Shown one piece after another: positions 53,451 to 64,000 of a stretch of DNA of 64,000 bases. This stretch comes from Diplodia intermedia. Taxonomy: Eukaryota; Ascomycota; Dothideomycetes; Botryosphaeriales; Botryosphaeriaceae. Within the stretch, counting starts at the first letter, position 1; the number at the start of each line of letters is the position of its first letter. Below the pieces are notes generated by a model that did not search any database, was not told where the DNA came from, and saw nothing but the letters and a program-made list of their open reading frames with translations. Where the stretch lies: contig JAKEKT010000004.1 in assembly GCA_021495925.1 (NCBI GenBank), forward strand, positions 62,001-126,000. The letters run 5' to 3'. The position numbers and the translations under genes are program-made.

Positions 53451-56400
53451 ATGGCGGACGATTACGGCCAAGCAAGGCAAGACGGCGCCTCTAGCGACGC
53501 AGCGCCGTCCGACATGACTAACCCGGAGGGCAACAGTGCGAGTCGGCCCAGCAGCGCGCGAGACCCGGATCGAGATGGCCAGAGGTCAAGAGGAGCCCAA
53601 CCGCCGCCGCTGCCCACCGCCGGTACGTGATAAAATTCCCCCCGAGCAAAAAAAAAAGTCCGGCACCATGAAGGACACGCAGGCTGACGTTCCGTCAACT
53701 TCAGGCGCTCAAGCATCCTCCAGCAGCGCGCGGGCGTCGGTGGACTCGCAGCAACCACAACAAGCACAGCCGAACCTCAAGCCACCGCAGCGAAAGACCA
53801 TGGGTCGGCGGACGACATCTTACAACCGCCTTCACCGAGGCCAGGAATTCTCCGTCGATGACGCCGAGGACGAGGTCGATGAGCTGTTCCAGCCGAAGCA
53901 AGCCAGAGCCTCCGGGTCGCTACGCCGCGTACCATCTACCCTGCGTCGCCGTCCTGCCGCCCAAACGCCTAACCTTGGCAAGGTGGACTCCACTGACGAC
54001 GAGGACGCTGGCCAGGAAAGCAATCCCGATCTGCGAGCCCCGGCGGACCTTCTGCCGGCCGGCTCTTCCGGCGACGACACCATACGTGCCGACGAGGAAG
54101 AGGAGGAAGTCGAGCTTGACCCGGGCGATGACGACGCCGACCTCAGTGATGCCGAGAGCTTCACTTTGAAAGACCGGCAGGAGGCTATCAACGAGACTCA
54201 TCCCTTTGGTATCAGGATCTGGAAGCCCGCTTTGTATAAGAAGAATCGGTCCGTCCAAAAGACGGCAGAAGGAGATATCCATTCTACTCCTGGAGGCTTC
54301 GTCAGCCCGTGGCTTGTCCTCTTCAACTTCCTCTGGACCTTGATATTCGGCTGGTGGCTTGCCGCAATTGCAGCAGCCGGTGCGTTGATATGCTTCTTGC
54401 TCGGCTGCGCTGATGGGTCCATGGCATATGGCAGAACCTTCTGGGGCCTTGCCAAGTACCTGTTCTACCCGTTCGGTAAGTTCGTCAAGTTCATACAAGA
54501 GGAGGCTTATCTGGAAGAGGATGAGGGAGAAGGCCGCAGTATCAGCGAGTACGAGCAGTGGCAGAGCGGGGATATCGAAGAGGGCCGCCTTTTCTTTGGC
54601 CCTTCGTCCAATCGGGGCTTGGTTGGACGGCGCCGCAACAGCATTGACTCTGCCGACGAAACCCAAAGCCTCCTAGGCCGCCCCAGTCGGGGAAGCAACG
54701 CGGGTTCTGACCATGGCGCGAATACTAAACGGAGACTCTTCGGCCGAGGCAAATGGACTGTGGGCAGGGTCGTGTTCTTCATTGTCTTCTACGGCCTCCT
54801 AACCCCTTCTCTTTTCCTGGTCTCCGGCATTTGCTGGCTTTTGGTCTTCACCATTCCCATGGGCAGAGTGACGTACCTCTTGTTCGACCATCTCCGTCGA
54901 CACCCATTGGCTTTGTCATTCCACTCTGACATCAACGATACCCGTCGGACGGACGAGCCATCTTCTTCCATCCTGCTCTGCACGTACAGAGCAGTGGGTA
55001 TCAAATACTGGAAGTACACCATTGACGGGACCAACATCTTCCTCATCAACCTTCTTGGCGTCGTCGCTTTCGTCATCTTCGATTATTGGGTCCTGGTCGA
55101 ATATCTGGGTCTGGACATCGCCCTGACGAACCAGTTCTTGCTGTTCACCCTTGCTCTGTTCTCAATCATTCCACTGGCATATTTCATCGGTCAGGCTGTG
55201 GCCTCTATTTCAGCTCAGTCATCCATGGGGGTCGGTGCAACCATCAATGCATTCTTCTCGACCGTTGTGGAAGTTTTCCTCTACTGCGTTGCGCTTAAAC
55301 AAGGAAAGGCACAGCTGGTGGAAGGCAGCATCATCGGTAGCATCTTTGCAGGTGTTCTGTTCCTCCCGGGCCTTTCCATGTGCTTTGGTGCTTTGAAGAG
55401 GAAGACGCAGCGTTTCAATGTCAGGTCTGCAGGTGTGACATCAACCATGCTTCTGTTTGCTGTCATCGCTGCATTTGGCCCGACACTGTTCTACCAGATC
55501 TACGGAAGTGTAAGTGCTTCGTCCCACTTTGCCTGCAATGAAGACTGATCAGATTTAGCACGAACTCAACTGCCGCGATTGCAGTCATGGAAGAACCCAA
55601 CAGGACAATGAACGCGACTGTCGCCGATGCTACTTCGATCAATCTCCTGCTATCCATGACCGTTTCTACCTGGAAGCTGTCCGGCCTTTTGTCTGGTTTG
55701 CCTCAGTCACGCTCTTCCTTTCTTATGCCGTTGGGCTGCTCTTCACGCTCCGGACGCATGCCGCCGTGATTTGGAACTCTGAGATGGATGAGAAAAAGAT
55801 GGAAAAGATGGACATGGCAGCTACTCAGCTTGCTGCTTCCGGTCAATTACACTCTCAACAAGTCTCCAGCGGGGTCTCTGCTGGCGACCACGTACCTTCC
55901 TACGGCACTCTCGGCAAATCCGATCAGAACATTCGTGACTCGGCCTTGTACAAGCGCATCTTGGGCCAGTCTCTCAAGCAAGCCGGTCTGTCACCTAGCG
56001 GGGAGAACGTTGAGAGAGCAAAGTCTTCGCACAGCACCGGATCCCACACACCGCACATCATACCGCCGCAGGACGGGGAGGACCATCACCATGATAACCG
56101 CAGTCAGCGCAGCCTCAACCTTCACGGCATGTCGGAAGATGAAAATAACCAGCTAGTCCGCCGAGTGGCCGAAATGGCAGCAACTGCTGCTGCCGTTGCT
56201 GCTCGGGACGCTACGGCCAAGCACAACCCTCGGCGGGTTTCGCAGGCTAATCTTGCTGCATCCACTCACTCTGAACGTCCGAACCTCCAGAGAACAACTA
56301 CGGCTGGCGAGGAAATCGATGACGGACATACGGCTACCGGCCACAGCGGCGGACACGATGCGCCCAACTGGAGTCGGACGAAGTCAGCAGTTATTCTCCT

Positions 56401-57077
56401 AACGGCCACGCTTGCATATGCCATCATTGCAGAGATCCTTGTCAACACGGTTGATGCGGTTCTGGAGAACGTGGAGATCGACGAAAAGTTCCTCGGCATC
56501 ACCCTGTTCGCTCTTGTCCCGAACACGACCGAGTTCTTGGTATGGCCGCACATCACAAACATACTGTTTGGTCTGCTAATAAGTGCAACAGAACGCCATT
56601 TCCTTCGCCATGAACGGCAACATTGCTCTTTCGATGGAAATTGGATCCGCGTACGCACTTCAGGTCTGCCTGCTTCAGATTCCGGCCCTAGTGCTTTACA
56701 GCGCAATCGAGGGCCGTTTTATCGATCCCGAAAACGTCCTGGGTCACACGTTCAGTAAGTGTCTTTGTGTGATGGAGACATGGACAAGCACTAACCGCGT
56801 GCTAGCCCTCATATTCCCCCAGTGGGACATGGTCACCGTGATTCTATGCGTTTTCCTGCTGTCTTACATGTACGGCGAGGGAAAGAGCAACTATTTCAAG
56901 GGCTCGATCCTCATTCTGTCTTATCTTGTCGTCATAGTTGGCTTTTACTTCTCTGGTTACACAGATGATGACACCATGGGGATCAACCGCTTCGACACGC
57001 TGGCACTAGGTGGCAACCCTCAGTTCTCGCAGACTTTCAAGACGGTAGGAAGAGGCGGGGCTGGACGGGCTTTCTAG
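53451..57077 (+). CDS. VNX1: Vacuolar cation/H+ exchanger, Vnx1-like
   Basis: Five exons, 53451..53622, 53705..55509, 55559..56539, 56592..56754 and 56806..57077, join in phase to 1130 residues. A long acidic N-terminus (about 1-270) precedes the membrane domain. The first alpha repeat is 'GATINAFFSTVVEVFLYCVA', the second 'LVPNTTEFLNAISFAMNGNI', created by intron 3. Between the halves is a hydrophilic loop with 'CRDCSHG' and 'CRRCYFD', made by splicing at 55559, and a long Ser/His/Asp-rich stretch. Vnx1 of yeast exchanges Na+ and K+ for protons at the vacuole and belongs to the CaCA/CAX superfamily. This protein is longer than yeast Vnx1 because of the disordered parts. Introns are 82, 49, 52 and 51 bp. 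Confidence 0.92.
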
Positions 57078-58688
57078 CGAGTAGATAACTAGTCCCGCAA
57101 GTAGTGAGATGGGGCTTGAACTGAATAGTTGGGAAAGGGCGTTGGGGATGAGGGACGCACTGTGAGCTGCCCTTTTTCCTCAGCCGGGATCGTGGATTGA
57201 AGTTATGGGGCACCTTTTCTTCGCTCCTCCCTGACACATACTCCCCCATCTCTTCGTTGCGTATGCTCTCCTTTTGTTTATATTGTTGGTCGCAAGGCCA
57301 GAGCAAACTCGGGTGGCATAGCGAAGGCGTTGTTGCGGTTCGTGCACTTTTTCTTTGCAGACGGTCTTGTCATTGCCTTGATTTTCGCGTCCAGAAAACA
57401 GTAGGAGAAGAGAATAGAGCGAAGACAGAATTCAGAAAAGATGAATTCCGTGACGCCAGGAGATATCACTCCCGGACCGTATGCGTTCTTTCAGCGTACG
57501 CACAGGAACGGGTTTAGTGTCGGTAAGTTCCTCTACTCTGTTCGAGATAGGACCCTTGCAGAGCCGGACGGAGCCCAGACCGAGCCGAAGGTCTTGGAGA
57601 GAAGAAAGACCAAAGATATGCAGCGCAGTGAGTGTGGCTGACAGCGCTGTTCCCCCTACCTTCTGACCGCCATATGACTCGTTGACCGGCCTCAACCTTT
57701 TTTTTTAGAAAAAAAAAACAGCAAAGAGAAAATCGACCAGTCTCGGCGTGGTCCGTGAAGTAAACAAAGCAGAGGGTGGGGGCAAACGCACGGTGGAAAG
57801 TATGATCCTTCGGCGACAAAGAGGCCGCGTCACGGAAGAGACAAGCCTCCAGGACTGAGGCTGAACGGGCGAAGGGTCTGCAAAGGCTGAGGGCCGGGAA
57901 AGAGCTGAGACCACGGCCACGTGGATGGCAGATGTCCAAACTCGACGACGGAAGGCCAACGAAGGGTCTGCAGAAGGCCCACCGGGCGTCGGCGAGACCG
58001 ATGAAGCGCTTTGGGGCTGAAGGGCTGAGGTGCTGCGGCCATGAGGCAGTGGGGCTCTGGGAAGGGAGATGTGGAGGAAGGCGCGCATCGAGTGCTCGGA
58101 GCAAAGCGGCACTTGGGGAGAGCAGAGGCCGAGGAGAGGGCTAGCACCGGCGGACGCCGCATCAACCCATGCTCGCCGATTGCCCGTTTGGGCAACCACG
58201 CTGGCCACGTCCCGCGTTTGGGGCTGTGGCGCAAGCCATTGGCCGAGAGACGCGTTGCTTGTTGCTCCGTTCAGGATCGCTCTGGAGCTGGAGGAAGGGC
58301 ACGCACCGACCCGACGCTCGCTTAGCGCCCATCTCCCGCGCTGAGAATCACCTCACCTCTTCGTCGCCGCGCACGCCACAAAACAGCCACAGCTTTGCGC
58401 CCCAGCCCACGACGCCATGGCAAACACCGAGTCACCTCACATCGCCGAGGGCGGTGTAGACCACCAGCCAAGGCGTTCCCGCTGCTCCTTCGCTCGCGGT
58501 GGCTGAATGGCCCGGCGTGTCCGACATGCTCAACTCGCACTCCTCCATCGTGGACGACCTCGTGTGTGCAGTGCAGTACATAAGACCACTGTCTCCCGGC
58601 CTCAACCACTTCTCCACCGCAGCCAGCTTCCTCTCGATTCCTCTCATCTACTGCTCACTCCAGTCCCCGCGAAGCTTCAATCTCCAAA
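57078..58688. other. Intergenic region, 1.6 kb
   Basis: 3' flank of VNX1, then a homopolymer palindrome of T9, AG and A10 at 57698-57718, then GC-rich sequence and the promoter of the secreted-protein gene (CT-rich at 58610-58680). A 66-codon frame at 57441 has no recognisable features. Confidence 0.5.
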
Positions 58689-59876
58689 ATGCGCGCCGCT
58701 GCTCTCATCCCTCTGGCCATTGGCCTCGTTGCCGCCGGCCCTGTCGCGAAGCGTCAGGAGTTCAACTTCGCCGCCATTGCCGCTGACCGTGCCGATGAAA
58801 TCGCCGCCATCAGCGCCGAAAACCTTGGCCCAGTCGACCCCGTTGTCCAGGCCACCACCGTCGTCGATGCTACCGCCGCTTACGATGCCACCTCTGCCAT
58901 TGCCGCTGCTACCAGCGCCGTCACGGCTGTCGTCGAGAAGCGTGATGCCTGCCAGACCTACTCTGGGTGAGTTACCAACCTTTCTAGCGCCTAGCTTGTA
59001 TACGCTCTGACTCGGTTTAGTGCTGGCCCTGTGGTCACTTCTGCTCCCAGCGACTGGGTCAATGCCGCCACCTTGACCAGCCAGGCCCTTGCTGCCGCCG
59101 TCCCGACTGGTTACGCTGCCGCTCCTAGCTTCACCAACCTTGCGGGTGCCGTTCAGCAGATGGGCTACTTGACTGTCAAGACCCTGGACTCGTACGACCC
59201 GGCCCAGTGTGCCAGCTACTGCAACAACGAGCCGCTCTGCATGGGCTTCAACGTCTACTTCGAGCGTGACCCCTCCGAGGACACCTCTTGCGACGCTGAG
59301 GGCAACCCTGACAGCATCACCACCATTGCCTGCACTCTGTACGCCTACCACGTTGCTGCCTCCAAGGCCACCAACACTGGCCAGTACCGCGACAACTTCC
59401 AGGTCGTCATCACCGGCTCCAACGGCTACAACAAGGCCGGCAGCAAGGAGTCGTTCCCCTCCATTGAGGGCTACCAGGCCCCCCAGAACTTCGAGAACGC
59501 CTGTGTCAACGCCCCGACCTACCACAACTTCGACAGCTACATCACCTACACCACCTACACCGACGCCTACGACCCCCGCGTCTGCGCCAAGGCCTGCGAT
59601 GCCCAGACCCAGTACGACAAGGAGCACCCTAACAGCGACGGCGAGTACAAGGCCTGCAACTACTTCGTTTCGTACGTCATGGCCAAGAACGAGGAGCCCC
59701 AGGGCTTGTTCTGCGCCCTGTACTCGCTTCCCTGGAACGCGACCTATGCCGTCAACGACGGCTACTCCTGGGGCTCGGACAAGTACACCATCTACAACTC
59801 GCTCGCCTACACCGTCAGCACCGACCTTGACTTCGGCAACAACGCTGGTATCGATGACTTCGTTTACACCAATTAA
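58689..59876 (+). CDS. Secreted Cys-containing protein with Kex2-type site
   Basis: Exons 58689..58966 and 59021..59876 (54-bp intron, GTGAGT donor, CTGAC branch, phase 2) give 377 residues. The signal peptide 'MRAAALIPLAIGLVAAGPVA' is followed at once by Lys-Arg, and an Ala/Thr/Val-rich stretch (about 24-80) ends in another Lys-Arg before 'DACQTYSGAGPVV', both Kex2-like. The mature part has two Cys-rich segments, 'PAQCASYCNNEPLCMGFNVY' and 'DPRVCAKACDAQTQY' with 'YKACNYFVSY', reminiscent of PAN/apple folds. The strong preference for C-ending codons suggests high expression. The family is common in filamentous fungi without known function; it is probably a cell-wall or extracellular protein. 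Confidence 0.82.
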
Positions 59877-61245
59877 GCTTGGGTTGCGCGCTAGCTTGGG
59901 GATGACGCGGCGGATGAGCGGGATTATGAAGGAAATGAGTAATGAAGGTTTTCATAGCTACTGTTCTGGCAATTTTTCTTAGCATAAATTGAGACGATTG
60001 AGGATTTCCACGACTGCAATTGTTCTTTGCTTGGCTCGTATTTTGTGACGGAAAAATGACAGAAATGCATCTTCGAAACCATGCCTGCTCCGCTACTCGG
60101 TTCCCACAGGAGCTGCGTGGCCCTTCCCTTTTGCGCCGCGGTAGTGGGCAGTTCTTCGGCCATCAGGAACGGCAGAGGACGATGGTAACCGCACGGGGCG
60201 GTGGTTGCGAGGCGTCGCGGATGTGCCGTGCGGCGCGGCACAGCGCCTTGTCCATTCCGTCAGTAGTGCAGAGGCGCAAACGCCCCTTGGTTTCGTGGCG
60301 GCACGGGCGGCGTGGTGTGGCTGGAGCCATGGTGTTGAACTAGGCAGTGGCGCGCAACGTCCGCCCTAGTGGTGGCATGGCGTCGGCATAGATGATCCGT
60401 GCTGTGGAGGCGTGCGAGCGTTGGGGAAGCATAGTAATGCGGGGACGAGGACAGGGAGCTGTTTGATTTTCTCCTTCTTTCGAGTGCGGTCGCTACGATG
60501 GAGCAGGCCGCTGGAACAACAGGAGCCGAGCGGAGGGCGTGGCTTACAGAAACATCGCCTATCTATCCATGCCACTGACGTCATTCTCGTGGTATCGGCG
60601 CGGATGGGAAGTGAGGAATCGACGTTTCCCGGGTGCCGGTTGAAACGATGTGCATGCGGCCGGCGATGGTGTGATGGTGCCTGTCGATCACTTACCGTCA
60701 GCGCGGCCCGATCCGTACGGACTCCCCACAACTTTCCCTTCCGTGCGTTCGAGATCGTCTGTCGAGGAAAAAAGCTTCAGCGTGCTAGCAAAACGGTGGG
60801 TCGCAAAATAATTGCATCTTGCCAGATTCCTGTCTAAAGATAATGTACCCTACGTCGGTAAGAAGCTAGTATCAGAGGTAAATATAGATTATCTGTAGGG
60901 CAAGGTAGAGTAAGCTTACTGTGACATCGCCATCTCTAGCGCAAAGGCCGTTGACCCTTTCCTCTCCAAGACTCCGCTGGCCTTTCGCAATAGCTGTTTC
61001 GAGAAACAGCCACCGCGTCCACCGCTGCTTATCCTTATAGACAAGATGTGGGCCAGAAGCACCTCGAGAGCCGAGCGGGTTGCAGGTTGGCCTCGATTAG
61101 TCCGTCTTCCCTCTGAAAAGGCCCATGCGCAGATACATATTTATACCCAAAGCATGTGCGAATTGCCCCAATGTACACCTGATTACCCTCCACGCTGCTT
61201 CTACATTACCACTACTTTCGCCAGCCGCTCAAGCAGCCCCCAACC
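59877..61245. other. Intergenic region between convergent genes
   Basis: 1.37 kb of 3' flanks; AT-richer at 60835-60930 and 61130-61160. No gene recognised. Confidence 0.5.
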
Positions 61246-63156
61246 TCACTGCGTAATCGCCAGCGTCGAACCTTCCTCCCCACAGCACTCCTGCAACAGC
61301 TCCGACCACCGCCGCTTCTCCTCGCCTTCCTCCAACAACCGCGCCACCAAGTTCACCGTCGTCATGGCATTCTTCCGGTCCGCACTATCCCTATCGCCCG
61401 TCGTCGCCGCTTTCCTGAGCGCGTTCCAGTTGTCCTCGTCTTCCGCGAACGCGTCCGCTACCTTCCGCACGCCCGCCGTGGGCGCTGCGACCAGCAGGCC
61501 GAGCCCGAACCATGCCTCGGACGCCAGCGCGGGGACCTGTTCCTGGCGGACCATCAGCACCAACGGGCGCAGGAGTTCGTCATGGGCCAGCAGGCTCGCC
61601 CAGCACCGCTCGGTGTCGGCTTTGACAGCATCGGGCTCGGCGGGGTCGTTTTGGCGCTCGCGCAGCTTGCGGCAGACGGCGATGAGCAGGCGGCCGACCT
61701 CGAAGCCGGTCTTGGTCTGCTTAGCGGCGGTTAGTAGCTTGTCGAGGGTGGTGTCGTCTTTGGCGAGCGCGGCGGCGGTGGCGCGCGAGTTGTTGACGAG
61801 CCGGCGCAGCACCGCGGCGGCCTCAAAGTCCAGTTCGGGCTCCTTGCGGTCGAGTAGTGCGGCGAGGGTGGGTAGTGGGGGTGGCGTCGCCTGCGTGACG
61901 GGCTCGACGTTGGCGGCGGGCTGGGCAAGATGGCGCAGGAAGCCGGCGGCAAGGTAGAGCTCGGTGCGGTCGGTGGCGGTTTGGAGGATGCGCAGGGTGG
62001 GCAGGTGGTGCGAGTGCTCGTGGACCATGTCGACGTTGACGGCATCCGAGACAGCAATGTTGCCGAGCGTGATGCAGGCGCAGGTGCGCAGGATGGGGCT
62101 GGGCGAGGAGAGCCAGGCGCCTTGCTCGCGGATCAGGGGGGAGGAGAGGGTGTAGAGGCGCGTGAAGTCGTCCGAGGCGGTGATGGCGGCGATGGCGTTC
62201 ATGACGAGGCCGGTGGCGATGCGCAGGTCTTCAAGGAAGTCTTTCTTCTCCTCGTCGTCCATGGAGGCCTGGAGCTGGTCGAGCTGGTCGGTCTTTTGCT
62301 TGAGCAGAGCGGTGATTTGGGACATGCCGTCCGAGTGGAGGATCTTGGACTGGATGCTGCCATCTTGCAGGTAGACGGACGCGGCGGCGATGAGGTGCTT
62401 GAAGTCTTCCCATTCCTCGCAAGAGGAGAGGCTCTGGATGACGGCGTTCAAGCAATCTTCAGACTCGGCGAGGACGTCGTCGGAGAGCTTGTCGGACACC
62501 CAAGCGAGGAGCTCTATCAGCTGGGAGACGTTTGGCGGATCGTCAGGTAAGTGGCGGCATAGCTGACGGTCGAGGCGCAAGCCTGCGGCCTCCTTTTGTG
62601 CAGGATCTTGTCGTCTGGTCAGTAGTTGAGACGGAGAGTTGAGTGCTCCGGTTTGGCCCTACCGTATCCGAGACAGGTGTTGTAGAGAACGCTGACAGCA
62701 ACGGGCAGAAGGGCAGGGTTCTGCAAGCAGCTCATGATCTTGTCCAGGAAAGGAAGCACAACTGCCCTCGACTCATCACGGTCCGCGACGCCGTTGCCGA
62801 CTGCACGCAGCAACTGCTTGGAGGAGGCTGTCGGGAGCGATGCCGCGTCGAGGCTTTCCAGGTAATATTTTAGAATGCCCGACTGCTCGATGGGCTCGCG
62901 CCATTTTGCTGCGAGTCGTGTAAGCAGGGTTGTGCCGAACTGCGGGAGTGTCTGGATAGTTACGGTCGCGGCAGGCGTCGGCCAACGATTCGATTAGCCT
63001 GTCCCACAGTTCGGGTTGATCGCCTCTCCGGAGCTCGTCGAGCCGAGCAAGCAGAGGCTCAAGCGACTGCCGGCTTGGCTCCTGGTCTGGCGAATCAAGG
63101 AAGGCCTTGACTGCTCCAATGAGCGAAAGAGGGTCGTCTGCGGCGGGCCAGTCCAT
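61246..63156 (-). CDS. Armadillo-repeat protein, SmgGDS/RAP1GDS1-like
   Basis: Minus-strand exons 63156..62964, 62908..62663 and 62606..61246 (introns 55 and 56 bp, both phase 1) give 599 residues. Splicing yields 'LADACRDPKWREPIEQSGIL' and 'YNTCLGYDPAQKEAAGLRLD'. The whole protein is helical with armadillo-like repeats, for example 'LPFLDKIMSCLQNPALLPVA', 'SPILRTCACITLGNIAVSDA', 'TELYLAAGFLRHLAQPAAN' and 'EAWFGLGLLVAAP'. Fungal proteins of this size and pattern are usually labelled Rap1 GTPase-GDP dissociation stimulator-like, chaperones or exchange factors of prenylated small GTPases; assignment is by overall pattern, not a diagnostic motif. No signal peptide or membrane segment. Divergent from DPM3. 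Confidence 0.75.
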
Positions 63157-63514
63157 GGTGAGGGCGAGGGCAAAATGGGGAGATATCTGGAACGGGAAAG
63201 GGTGACTACGTCAGTTCAGCCGGGCGCTTAAGAGGGTGATTTGCTCGGCTTCTGGGGCCTTCGATAGGGGACCGGTGTGCCGGGGCCTTGCCGCCTACCC
63301 AGCTACCTCCGATCGCCGTCACGTGCGCCCGGGGCCACCTTGGCTCTTGGCTCTCCGCCGGCCGCCTACGTTGCGCGCTGAGCTCCGTCCGCAGCAGCAG
63401 CAGCAGCAGCAGCAGCAAAACAGCTCCCCTCGACTTGCCTTGCCACCGTCCGCTCCTTAACCTCTCGCTTACACCACTCTCCTTACGCGCCTAATTCCCA
63501 GTCCGAATTTCATC
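63157..63514. promoter_or_regulatory. Divergent promoter, ARM-repeat gene / DPM3
   Basis: 358 bp between start codons. It includes a GCA/CAG microsatellite (63391-63416) within about 120 bp of the DPM3 start and CT-rich sequence after it. Confidence 0.6.
63391..63416 (+). repeat. GCA/CAG microsatellite in the DPM3 leader region
   Basis: Eight and two-thirds uninterrupted GCA units in non-coding sequence. Confidence 0.9.
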
Positions 63515-63931
63515 ATGACCCGCGCCCAGCAAACCATCTCCCTGGGGCTCCTGCTCTCCTCCGTACGCCACCACCCCTCCGCCGTGCTGCCTCGCAACCG
63601 TCCCCGCTAACTCAATTGCCAGCTCTATCTGGCCCTGTACCTCGGCCTCGTCCCGCTCTCTCCCAGGGTCCAGGAGGAACTCATCCCTGTCGTACGTAAC
63701 CCGACCGCAACGCGCCATCCCCTCGTTTCAACACGGCAGGATCAATTGCTGACAATTACTTTGCAACAGCTTCCTTTCTGGGTCCTCGTTTCTTTCGGCG
63801 CCTATCTCCTCTTCAAGCTGGGCCTGGGTGTCTTCACCTTCAACGATGTACCGGAGGCGCACAAGGAGCTGATGCTGGAGATCGAGCAGGCCAGGAACGA
63901 GCTGTCGGCCAAGGGTGTCGACGTCGACTAG
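63515..63931 (+). CDS. DPM3: Dolichol-phosphate mannosyltransferase subunit 3
   Basis: Exons 63515..63562, 63623..63691 and 63770..63931 (introns 60 and 78 bp with CTAAC and CTGAC branches, both phase 0) give 92 residues. 'MTRAQQTISLGLLLSSLYLA' begins the first membrane segment; the second is 'LPFWVLVSFGAYLLFKLGLG' (about 40-60). The cytosolic tail 'FTFNDVPEAHKELMLEIEQA' is the conserved DPM3 helix that binds the catalytic subunit DPM1. The complex makes dolichol-phosphate-mannose at the ER for N-glycans, GPI anchors and O-mannosylation. Length equals that usual for the family. The presence of DPM3 implies a multi-subunit (human-type) synthase. Confidence 0.95.
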
Positions 63932-64000
63932 ACAAGAAGAATGCGGAAGGAGGCATAAGCTGGAGTTCTAGGAAGGTGGAGAGACTGCCGCTCGCATCTC

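Noticed and set aside
57441..57641. 66-codon frame after VNX1
   Set aside because: No domain, no convincing partner exon, and an equally long frame lies opposite; a donor-like GTAAGT inside it leads to no good acceptor in frame.
57698..57718. T9-AG-A10 palindrome as a transcription terminator
   Set aside because: Fungal Pol II genes do not use such hairpins, and no Pol III gene was found next to it; more likely a homopolymer microsatellite.
1..64000. CRISPR arrays, tRNA/rRNA genes, transposases, a biosynthetic or defence gene cluster
   Set aside because: No spaced repeats, no clear A/B-box pair, no transposase, polyketide synthase or nonribosomal peptide synthetase motifs were seen; a tRNAscan or covariance-model run would be needed to exclude small RNA genes.

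Overview
The window is 64 kb of ordinary nuclear chromosome from a filamentous ascomycete (Pezizomycotina; a Dothideomycete is my best guess, unproven). The evidence is a GC-rich, gene-dense sequence with mostly 45-85 bp GT-AG introns carrying CTAAC/CTGAC branch sites, genes on both strands, and fungal markers such as ERG6, a DysF-type peroxin, Ish1 repeats and an Sfl1-type HSF factor. I find no operons, CRISPR arrays, phage, intact transposons, rRNA or tRNA genes. All gene models below were rebuilt by joining reading frames across introns and checking that phases close exactly.

Left part (1-18 kb): a Pex24/Pex28-32-family peroxin; two very small convergent metallothionein genes (26 and 22 residues); a BTB protein diverging from a small membrane protein; a DUF3445/heme-dependent N-demethylase-like protein; a repeat-rich 784-residue coiled-coil/membrane protein followed by tandem 64-bp repeats and a GC hairpin; a small mitochondrial protein; and a secretory Ish1-repeat stress protein.

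Middle (19-46 kb): a low-complexity hypothetical protein; Lunapark (ER junctions) diverging from the complex III assembly factor MZM1; splicing factor SLT11 diverging from sterol methyltransferase ERG6; pyruvate dehydrogenase E1 beta; a polyQ/polyH Cys-motif protein; a xanthine/hypoxanthine phosphoribosyltransferase; a four-exon F-box protein; an Sfl1-like HSF-domain factor; a gene-poor 3 kb stretch with a decayed coding fragment and a candidate small secreted Cys-rich protein; a second BTB protein; and a tyrosine phosphatase with a degenerate rhodanese domain.

Right part (46-64 kb): a second F-box protein after a 2 kb GC-rich intergenic region; proteasome ATPase RPT6 diverging from the vacuolar cation/H+ exchanger VNX1; a secreted Cys-rich protein with a Kex2-like site; an armadillo-type SmgGDS-like protein; and DPM3 of the dolichol-phosphate-mannose synthase.

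The genes do not form one pathway. Most are housekeeping, and pairs probably share divergent promoters. The least ordinary features are the metallothionein pair with one-residue terminal exons, the peptide-repeat gene with its repeated 3' flank, a perfect 15-bp hairpin upstream of the second BTB gene, and the relic region at 38-40.9 kb. I see no convincing undescribed multi-gene system.
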